Source of the DNA: Cydia pomonella
Taxonomy: Eukaryota; Arthropoda; Insecta; Lepidoptera; Tortricidae
Reading direction: 5' to 3'
Assembly (NCBI RefSeq): GCF_033807575.1
Contig: NC_084713.1
Location: forward strand, 18,451,389 to 18,515,388
DNA length: 64,000 nt
Shown: positions 55,701 to 64,000 of the stretch, one piece after another
Layout of the letters: each line of letters begins with the position of its first letter
Numbering within the stretch: position 1 is the stretch's first letter
Notes under the pieces: model-generated
Told to the model about the DNA's origin: nothing
The model's input: the letters and a program-made list of their open reading frames with translations, nothing else
Databases searched by the model: none
Position numbers and translations under genes: made by a program

Positions 55701-57948
55701 TATAGTACACTCTGGTTTATTATTGATTCAGTGGCTGAGATATTGTTGTTGAATAAGATTGCGCTGCAAGCAATTGAGACTAAACTAAAACTAGAAATTT
55801 AACTACTAAAGAGTACATGACATTAGGTCCTTACTACTAACCTAACCTAAATAACGCCCTACACTAGAAATTCACCCCACGACCCCCCGACGCAAAAGTA
55901 CCCATAACACTCGCCGCGTTGCCACGTTGAACGGCTATGGATATTGGATAATCTTTGCATCAGGAAGGTCCCTGAGCGAGGATCCAACCCTCTCTCTCGC
56001 ATGCAAGTAATAAGAATTCTAATATTTATAATTAGTTTAAACTGGGTTTAACCGTGAAATTATCGAAAGGCTCCCAGCGAACACAATGCATAGTTAAGTA
56101 CGGTCCTCACAAATCTCAAAAATTCCTTTGCCACTTTATTTCTATGATTTCTATGATTACCTAACGAGTTTAATATTTAGGTAAGTAGTAATACGGATAA
56201 TTTAATTTATGGTACTATTGTATTAGGGTTTACCTGTAAAGGTAGTTACTGTATTTAATAACATAAAGATAATAATGTATTTTCAAAGATAGGCTGCTTA
56301 GACTTTAGATTTTGTGGCCGATTCACAACATTGTCTACTCACATTGGATATTTTAGAATATAAATACTATTAAAAACGGGATATTTACTTATCATGCATA
56401 TTTGATTTGGAGTTTGATTCCCCGATATTTTGAAATAAAGGATATCGGTAACTGTTACGCAAAACAATAAGTATGGGCAGGTATCTCAATCTATAGACGT
56501 AAGGTGTACTTTTAGCTCGTTGTTGCCGACTGTACCTCCCCGCTCCCACATGCCGTCTCAGGTTCCCCGGCTCGAGATGACCACCGAGATATTGACTTTT
56601 TATTTATTGACGTTTTCTAATGTACGCACTCGACCATTCATCAACGATACGCGATAACACGCCACATTGTTTGCCTCGCAAGTAATGGATTATTGATAGG
56701 TAAAACAGCTAATCTTTACCACGGATTTCAAGAGTCAATTGACCTAAACTCGACCAGTAATGTCAGCCCTAATCTCTTATACAAAGTTGAAAGAGGCAGA
56801 GACAAATCTGTGTTGGTTGAAGCAATGCCTCTTATAATGAATGATCGTGGTCTGATATTAAGTGGACGTATCATTTCGTCTTAATGTAGGTTGTGATAGA
56901 GCCTACACAACCGAGTTAACTGTATCTTAGAAAAAGTATCTACCGCTAACCCTTAAACATGAAACTGTTTTATTTTGTGGAGAAGAAAAGGTTTTTTGAA
57001 AAAAGTGAAAATGGACATAACTCGTTCATTATTCTCTCTCTCTCTCATTATTCTACTCAGACATTATTTTTGGATATTCGATCGAAAAGTTAAGGAAGGG
57101 AAAGGACATAACAAAGTATGAGATGATTACTTCTTAATGAAAAACTCAAGAAATATATGTATCAACATACATACTAAACAAAGTAGCGAAGTAAAAAATA
57201 CCTAATCCTAATGTAAACATCTCGGACGAACCGGGACATGACAAACTTGTAGCCATTTTGGTTACGGAACCATAAATAAAAAGTTCTTACCGCCATTACA
57301 TAGACTTCTATCAAAAAATCTGTCTAAGTATTATAGGAATATGAGACATATAGTCAAGACTCGTGACTATGTTTCATGAAAAAAACTCTCTAAAATCATC
57401 AGCGACCCAATTAATTTGAAGTTTTCCCTGTAGGCCTTTCTTAACCTTCTAAGTCCCGATGTCCTATTAAAAGGACAAAATCAAGTCGAATTTAAACTTA
57501 ATATGTAATTTGTGCTATAATTGAATAAAAAAGATTCCCAATTCAAAACTGCAAATACGATTCTGGGATTTAGCAGGTTATATAAACGATATTGAAATGT
57601 CCCAAAACCATGTATTAAAAGGTTACACAGTAAATTCACGTTAACTTTACTTCATAATCAAATCGGACAGGGACTGTTCCTAATATACGGACGTATATGA
57701 ACGCATTAGTCAATGTACGGCGCCGTTTCTCCGACTAGCCTACTGATATTAAAAGCCATTTTTTATTCTTACTCACGATTTATGTAAGGTCAGAGTTGAG
57801 AATTTGTCTTTTGCCTATAAAATCTGTACTTAACGTTCCGGCGATATGGGGAAAATGTAATTTATAATTTGGAATTAGGAAATCGGTTAGCAGTAGTTTG
57901 TTTTCTAAAAGGTGGTGTTTGAGTCGTTGTTGGAGAAACAGAAGAAGT
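52791..57948. other. repeat-poor AT-rich interval
   Basis: No SINE, LINE or MITE of the families seen elsewhere was recognised. Weak items only: a tRNA-like box A at 53590, a C-rich block at 55010, a GC-richer block at 55860-56000, and CT repeats at 57040. Open frames stay below 71 codons. Confidence 0.4.
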
Positions 57949-57995
57949 GGATCATTAAGTTTACATACATACATCGTGTGTAAACTTAATGATCC
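57949..57995. repeat. perfect hairpin, 17-bp arms, 13-nt loop
   Basis: GGATCATTAAGTTTACA and TGTAAACTTAATGATCC flank TACATACATCGTG. A perfect match of this length by chance in one place is unlikely. No neighbouring terminator or gene explains it. Confidence 0.95.
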
Positions 57996-59295
57996 GCTAA
58001 GAGAAACTGGTATTGAACCTATACGTGTAGTATTTTGTAGTTTACGTTTTAGTTACATTGTGTATAAGTATAGTTAGCATCAATAGTAGCGGATGAAACA
58101 GCACGTCATAAGTTTTGCAACCCTGGAGTACTCTACGACGTAGATATGTAGCCGCCGTGCAGGTCAGGATCTCGACGACTCAAATAAAACTTCGATTCTT
58201 AGTGAAGTGTTATAATTTTCCAATGTACTGGGGTTACAAGGGTTTAATTGCCAAAACGGTTAAATGTAGATAGTGGTTGGTTGTTGATAGTATAGAAGAT
58301 GATGAGAGAGTGAACTTGCAATATTTGATCAGTACAAAAGGTGGTTTAAATTTAGGCGCTTCTAATTGGCCGCGATGCAGAATATGTGGAGCGTTCCTAT
58401 TGGTGCTTTTGAAAAGAGAGACGTAGATTTTTACAGTTCGCGTTATAGAGACAACTATTTTTGTGTTAAGTTATTAGAGAATGGTGAAAACATTTGACAC
58501 GTAGTTTAAGCAGTTACTTTTGAAGCGGACTGTTGATTTAAATTGCTGATTTTTGCAGTTAATGCTGCTTTTCTAAATCGTTGATTACTCGTATCATTCC
58601 TATACATCGTTTCTCACTTGTCACTAAGGCATAAAACGGTAAATTTGGTTTAAAATTTCAGCTTAAAACTAATAACCCAGTATTATGTCCAAAGTGACAT
58701 AACAAGAAAAGCTAGCCAACTCTCCAGTTTTTGCAGCATCGTCTCGGTTTTAATTAAAAATTGAATGGAGCTCTAATAGTCATATTGTTATAACTTGAAT
58801 GGCTCTTAATGAATTCCCATTCTGCCAGGGTCGTAGGCTGAAACCACTGGAAGTCGCGCAATTACTGGAAACTTTCACAGACAAGGAACAGATTCAGCAA
58901 TAGGAGCTCTCACTTGTAGAGGCATCCGCTAGCTGGCGCGGGTGCGCGAAGCGAGCGCACGCACGCGGGTGCCATTGTAGGTAAAATCTGTCTCACGTCA
59001 CGCGAGTCACGCGTTATCGTGTAACAGCTCCAGTTAGCGGCCACCCGAAAGCTACGAAAAAGTAGCCAAGGATGTAGTGGCAATGACTAAATGATAAACT
59101 TATACGTGTGCTACCTTAACATAATGTTTCTACTATTCCTGATTAATTATCGCAACGTACTGTTGACAATATTGAACAGGCAAATTCAATGGCATTTGGT
59201 AGGCAAAATTTGTATCTTACCTACCAACTACCTACCTACTCAGTGTGCTATAAGACATCATAAATTTACGTACATATACATATGAATTGTTTCTT
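57996..59295. other. no recognised feature; one GC-rich block
   Basis: 58925-59045 is rich in GCGC and ACGC motifs (GCGCGGGTGCGCGAAGCGAG), unlike its surroundings. Function unknown. Confidence 0.35.
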
Positions 59296-59330
59296 TGTTG
59301 TTGTTGTTGTTTTGTTGTTGTTGAGTCAAC
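59296..59330. repeat. (GTT)n microsatellite
   Basis: TTGTTGTTGTTGTTGTTTTG followed by more GTT units. Confidence 0.9.
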
Positions 59331-59337
59331 AATTGGT

Positions 59338-59430
59338 GAGAAGTCGCACAGGGCCGAGAAAAGTGGCGCTGTCTTGTGTTGGAGGACAAGTCTCATTTTG
59401 GGTCGCTGAGCCAACGGACTAAGTACGGTA
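59338..59430 (+). pseudogene. RTE-like LINE end
   Basis: VAQGREKWRCLVLEDKSHFG and SLSQR align with the MAQDRENWR..V.EAKTHFGSLRH block at 36925-37003. It is short and diverged. Confidence 0.65.
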
Positions 59431-60239
59431 TTAATTGTTTTGTGTATCAGTATACCTATATTTAATGTTTCTCTATTGTTATGATGATGGTATGGGTCTT
59501 TGAATATTTTGAAAAAAAAATCTCAGATCTTAGTTCTCGGATGAAAGATATAAAGATCTTATAGTTTAATATCCTCAGAGATTGAAAAATTCTCCAAGCG
59601 TCAAATTTTGTTCCGTTCGTGTTTAGCTACGGCTCATCTCGACCGGTGACCGCGACCCGTTCGGAGCGTTGTTGCACCAATTTTAGGTTTATTGTTTTAT
59701 TAATTGCTCGAATCTTAGGCTAACTGAAAACTTATTCTTTATTGAGTCTTTTATTTAATTTTGTATCAACAGAGTTTCATATACATAATATGCTTATTAC
59801 ATCTCATCAAAAGAATAACTCAGGAAGAGTCACTCACACAAATCTAACTTTGACTTTAAACTTTTTTTTTCTTTTTTTTGGCTAAATAGCCAAAAAAATA
59901 TTTAATTGCAATTATGTTTGACCTATTTTAATAGTCTTTATAAACTGGTAATGTTTGTATGTATAAGTTATATATATATTTTAATTATTTTCTGATATCC
60001 CAGTGAGCAGAATTTTTGGTAAGATTGCTTATGTTAGATTAAAAAGTATTTTTGATGAACAACAGAGTTGAATTTTGAGATTAGAAGTTACCGATATGAC
60101 AAGACAAAATGGAAATTCTGTCAAAGACTTACCTCATAATAAATTATTCCTCTCTTTTTACCTTACACTTACATGCCAGAATAAGAAGCGTGTTTTATTC
60201 ATAAATACCGATAGATGTCTAAAATACGGTACGTATACT

Positions 60240-60518
60240 TTGACGACCAGTTTGGCCTAGTGGGTAGTGACCCCGCCTACGAAGCCGATGGTCCCGGGTT
60301 CAAATCCTGGTAAGGGCATTTATTCGTGTGATGAGCATGGATATTTGTTCCTGAGTCATGGGTGTTATCTATGTATTTAAGTATTTATAAATATTTATAT
60401 ATTATATATATCGTTGTTTAAGTACCCTCAACACAAGCCTTATTGAGCTTACTGTGGGACTTAGTCAATTTGTGTAATAATGTCCTATAATATTTATTTA
60501 TTTTATTTATTTATTTGT
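60240..60518 (+). mobile_element. SINE family A, full length
   Basis: GACGACCAGTTTGGCCTAGT, GTCCCGGGTTCAAATCCTGG, TTGTTCCTGAGTCATGGGTG, TATATATCGTTGTTTAAGTA, TTGAGCTTACTGTGGGACTT and TGTCCTATAATATTTATTTA. Boxes A and B are intact and the AT-rich middle is uninterrupted, making this the reference copy in the window. Confidence 0.95.
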
Positions 60519-61032
60519 CTACTCATAAAACACAACATGGAAGCAACATTCCAATATCTTTTGTATTTTCTTCCCATTTGTGCAACAAAGTCAACCATGG
60601 ATAATTAAAACGAAAAAACCTTGCATCAGCAAGCTCCGCGGTTCCTTGAACGAATCCTTTGATGTTCCCTTTATTAGGTTCGCGTACTATTTGTGTCTCA
60701 TTTTACTGGAATTTATGTTCTGCGGCTTGTTACGTAAATAAAGCGAAATGTCAAAGCAGGAGCCAGAAATAATTAATATCGAACACTTTGCATAGAATGG
60801 CAGGAAGAAAACGGAATTTCTTGTAATAACTATGTGGGCAGGCTGGCCTTTGGGAACGAGTTTTTGGTACTTTCACGGATTAATGCTAAAGCTATTTATT
60901 GGTTATGTTTGTGCTTGTATGACGATATTACCTAAGTTATACTTTATAAATAATTTTATCTAACAAAAGAAAAAGAAAGAAAAAGAAAATTAAATTAAAT
61001 TATTATTTGTTGAAAGATGTCGGCAAGAGATT
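60519..61032. other. no recognised feature
   Basis: Nothing supported. Confidence 0.4.
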
Positions 61033-61130
61033 CATAATCATAATCATTTATTTGCACATAAAAAGGGTTTACATAAAAGGTGTTACAAAAGTTACATGTC
61101 CTAGCCTTTTTAGCCGTTTTTGTCAGCATG
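61033..61130 (-). repeat. LINE-type 3' tail with (CATAAT)n
   Basis: CATAATCATAATCATTTATT then TGCACATAAAAAGGG reads, on the minus strand, as TGTGCAAATAAATG plus a microsatellite. Confidence 0.5.
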
Positions 61131-61577
61131 CAAATGGGTCCTTATAATACATACAATTTGTACTACATGAGACTACCTTAAATTAACTTAATTACTAAAC
61201 TACATTAACTTAAATTAAACTAAAATAGAATAAACAATAAGTCAATTTTGCATGTTTTGAAAGTGCGGAATTTGAAACTGTAGCCTTACCACGACAGCCT
61301 TAAATAGTTTCTATACCTCTCACTCGCACTAATATGCGATGCATAGAAAGTAAGTTATGCACACCCTAGCGAATATGTCAGAGTCAAACTGGTGGTAGCC
61401 GTACTGGTTGAAAAAAAAAACAACTTAAACTGTAATGCTTATTTTGTTGTTATTTAAATATAAATGTTTATGAAACGAATTGAATTTTAAGTACTCGTAA
61501 TATAATATATTGTGAATTTTAAATATGGCCTAATTTAACAACATTGTATTCTTGTTTAGCGCAGATGCAAAGCCAAA

Positions 61578-61615
61578 TCCTATCCTATCCTATCCTATCT
61601 CATCTTATCTTATTA
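61578..61615. repeat. (TATCC)n microsatellite
   Basis: TCCTATCCTATCCTATCCTA then degenerate TCTTATC units. Confidence 0.9.
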
Positions 61616-61994
61616 AGAGCAGCATATATCTTCAAATTACCATGTACACCATTTTTGCATAATGAGGTGCTAAGTTACCGACTTCCGTATAAAAAAGATA
61701 AATACTATACTAAAAAGTCTACTTGTAAATAAATCGCCTACCCAGACCATTCCAGACTTTATGATTACCCACTCTTATGAATTTCCAATTTCATCCCATA
61801 AGGTAACATTTCAATTTCGGGCTCCAGATGTTGCTAAGCTAACTTATGCCGACTAAAATGAACCCTAAATCTTCGCTGGGCGGATGGTTTCGCGCCAAGA
61901 ATTGGAATTTGCCTTGCGCGGGCTTGAAGTGCGATTTCACTTGTAATAATTTTCCATTTGTGATATTATGGAGTTGGGGTACCTATGATTTAAG

Positions 61995-62060
61995 GTAGCC
62001 AAGTGACTAAGGCGTATGGAAATCAGAAGATTGTGGGTTCAAATTCTGACCGAATAATTT
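61995..62060 (+). repeat. tRNA-like SINE head, decayed
   Basis: Box A-like GGTAGCCAAGTGACTAAGGC and box B-like GTGGGTTCAAATTCTG at about 45 bp spacing. No full tRNA fold. Confidence 0.4.
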
Positions 62061-62167
62061 GAGTACGAATGCCCTGAGGCCGTTTCTAAGATGAGAATCG
62101 TAATATAACGTGTCTCCCATCATGGGGCTTTAAATGTAGGGCTCGTTTCTATTCTACCCACCCAAAC

Positions 62168-62245
62168 CGAGCTACTTTTACTATGGGACCAACTCCGAAA
62201 TCGGAAATAAAATATTGGCTTTTTAAAGCCAAAATTTTTTTTGTG
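62168..62245. mobile_element. GAGCAACTTTTACTATGGG MITE, one arm
   Basis: CCGAGCTACTTTTACTATGG and GACCAACTCCGAAATCGG match the left arm of 3698-3849. The right arm is reduced to TTTTTGTGATTTCG. Confidence 0.65.
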
Positions 62246-62472
62246 ATTTCGCGGGAGACACGCTGTATAGGCAAACGCCAATCGACAAGTATCTATAAAT
62301 GTAACGGCAAGTGACGTTATCATTTCTATTATCTTAATTTCTATTGGCAATTTCCTATAAATAATGACCACTTAGCTAAGCCCCCAATTGTATCTAATTA
62401 CAATCGCAAAAATTACTCACGTTTATGTCTCAAGAAAAATGTATTTTTAACCACTCCCCACTCCTTATATTA

Positions 62473-63490
62473 GCTGATGGAATTGACTTTTAAATGATGA
62501 TTTAGAATTATATTTTTTATAACGTTCATTTGGATTTGATTTGGTTTGATTTTTTTGGTATTTCATAGTTTGTGTAATTTTTTTTGTTTCACTTTGCAAA
62601 ATTTGTTTAACCCTCGTGCCTTAAAACCCTCGCAACTCTACTAGTCAGTACGCTCGTGGTTCAATTTTGGAATCTTTCTATTGCTCGGGTATCAATATTA
62701 AGCACGAGCGGTTAAACAGCTTTGCCCCCTTGTACAACGAATATTCAAATAACTATTGTATTTGGTTAGATTCATGATAATTTTTACAGGTACATTACGT
62801 CACTCGTGATGATAGGCTATAATGTATTGTAATAATATATTGATAGGGTAAAACAGTGTGTAGATAGATGATCTGCATAAATCATTATAACCTAACTTAT
62901 TTCTCACAACGTACTGAAGGAAATTCCAACCCAACTGTTGCTATTTCAAAGAGATATCGCATAAGCGTACACAAAAGTAGCAAAATGGAAAATCCGCCTT
63001 TTCAAAGTCGATTAAAAAGGCCCAAATGTATCAAAGCCTTCCAGTGGATATCACTGCAGTTTAGCATTAATCATTCCGGACTCACAAAGGCAACTCTGCA
63101 TTTCATGCACTCTTTTCTGTGTGTTTCTGAACCAACTTACTGTACCAAAAAATTCCTACCGATTCTAAAGCCAAATTTACACATGGAGAGTAATATCGTG
63201 CATATTAAATTTACTTTCACGAATCATATTAAAGCGATATTTTTTTTTTTACAAGGAGGTAAAATTGTTGTTTAACCACTCGTACTAATATTGATACCCG
63301 AGCAAGCGAAAATCGAACCACAATTGTAGCGAGGGATTCGGAAGTGTAAACACAATTTTTTTTTACCACATCAGTGCAACAATAAATACTAACTAATATA
63401 TCAAAAATAATCGAACCAAATCAAATCCAAATGAACGGTATTCAATATTTATCATTCAATATCATAATTAAAAAGTCAATTCTACCAGCC
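62473..63490. mobile_element. 1-kb element with ~250-bp inverted arms
   Basis: The arms 62473-62739 and about 63250-63490 are inverted copies at moderate divergence. Shared blocks include GTTCATTTGGATTTGATTTG, TTGCTCGGGTATCAATATTA and GGTTAAACA, with CCCTCGC and GTGGTTC further out. The ~510-bp interior has a 135-codon frame (62868-63275) that runs into the right arm and has no recognised motif. Confidence 0.75.
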
Positions 63491-63525
63491 AACAACTCAA
63501 AATTTGCATCAGATTTGCCACACAT

Positions 63526-63747
63526 GTGGATAAAATGCAACTTTCTCATTACTTTTTGAACAATCAAGAGCGCCTTTACAGCTGGTGTGGTGAAACTATG
63601 ATGCACATTCTTAATGAACTAGATTTCAAATTAAACTATAACCAATATACTAAAAATGGTGAACGAGCACAAAATTTCGTCGCTCAAACAATTTTTCCAA
63701 AAGCGAATTATAAAATTTTCCCTTGGATGTTGTTATACTCTTTTTAA
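63526..63747 (+). other. unassigned 73-codon open frame
   Basis: MDKMQLSHYFLNNQERLYSW and FKLNYNQYTKNGERAQNF, to a TAA. It starts 36 bp after the long-inverted-repeat element. Composition is plausible for coding sequence, but no family is recognised and there is no supporting neighbour. Confidence 0.2.
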
Positions 63748-63779
63748 CTCACTTATACACCGTGTTTTTTTTTTTATTT

Positions 63780-64000
63780 GCGTTAATTTCGATGCTGCAT
63801 TCCTGAGGGAGATATTCTAATTAACTCCATTTCGGAGATAATCAATCATTAATTTTTATCTTATAAAGCCCTTACGAGTGTGTACACTTGCCTTAGGGCC
63901 TGTTTACTTATTGATTAGTGTTTAGTGCGAGTTCATACATTTGCTACTAAACGTAACTACTATCTCGGACGATCGACGTTCGAAATGACATTAATATGTC
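63780..64000 (+). repeat. dispersed repeat I, copy running off the window
   Basis: GCATTCCTGAG, AATTAACTCCATTTCGGAGA, GTGTACACTTGCCTTAGGGC and CGATCGACGTTCGAAATGAC parallel 22909-23160. Confidence 0.75.

Noticed and set aside
62868..63275. 135-codon frame as a host gene
   Set aside because: Inside an inverted-repeat element and ending in its arm; no recognised motif.

Overview
The window looks like lepidopteran (moth or butterfly) nuclear DNA. It is AT-rich and intron/intergenic-like, and it is dominated by short, decayed transposable elements of kinds known from Lepidoptera: two tRNA-headed SINE families, many palindromic MITEs, elements opening with GGGTTCCGT and running into a CCGTCTGTC stretch, and 3' ends of several non-LTR retrotransposon (LINE) families. 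The species cannot be named from the sequence. No complete host gene is visible. Family assignments rest on recognised motifs and on comparing copies within the window; no database was searched.

Layout. 0-5 kb: a TA-flanked MITE, a GGGTTCCGT element swollen by four ~286-bp tandem units, another MITE, a LINE end, a MITE nested in a MITE, and a SINE. 5-15 kb: sparser, with hairpin repeats and the two best host-exon candidates, a THAP-type zinc-finger first exon (9604-9674) and a secretory-looking exon ending in a strong splice donor (12943-13222). 15-24 kb: a LINE zinc-knuckle relic, SINE clusters, a composite 268-bp palindrome, and a long frameshifted retroelement C-terminal region (23198-23886). 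24-30 kb: two related ~290-bp repeats, a truncated reverse transcriptase (28304-29047), a 46-base T run, and a SINE split by a MITE. 30-37 kb: several RTE-like LINE ends (two with a C-terminal zinc finger) and another LINE family. 37-51 kb: MITEs, LINE tails (one pair tail to tail), and the most striking object, a fold-back element at 41735-43020. 51-60 kb: few recognisable repeats. 60-64 kb: a nearly complete SINE and a second long-inverted-repeat element (62473-63490).

The sequences do not form an operon or pathway. The informative biology is in the mobile elements: their nesting order, repeated insertion into the same AT-rich part of one SINE family, nearly identical inverted arms built from 97-bp subrepeats, and the shared strand of all seven RTE-like LINE ends. 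The two exon candidates may belong to host genes whose other exons were not found.
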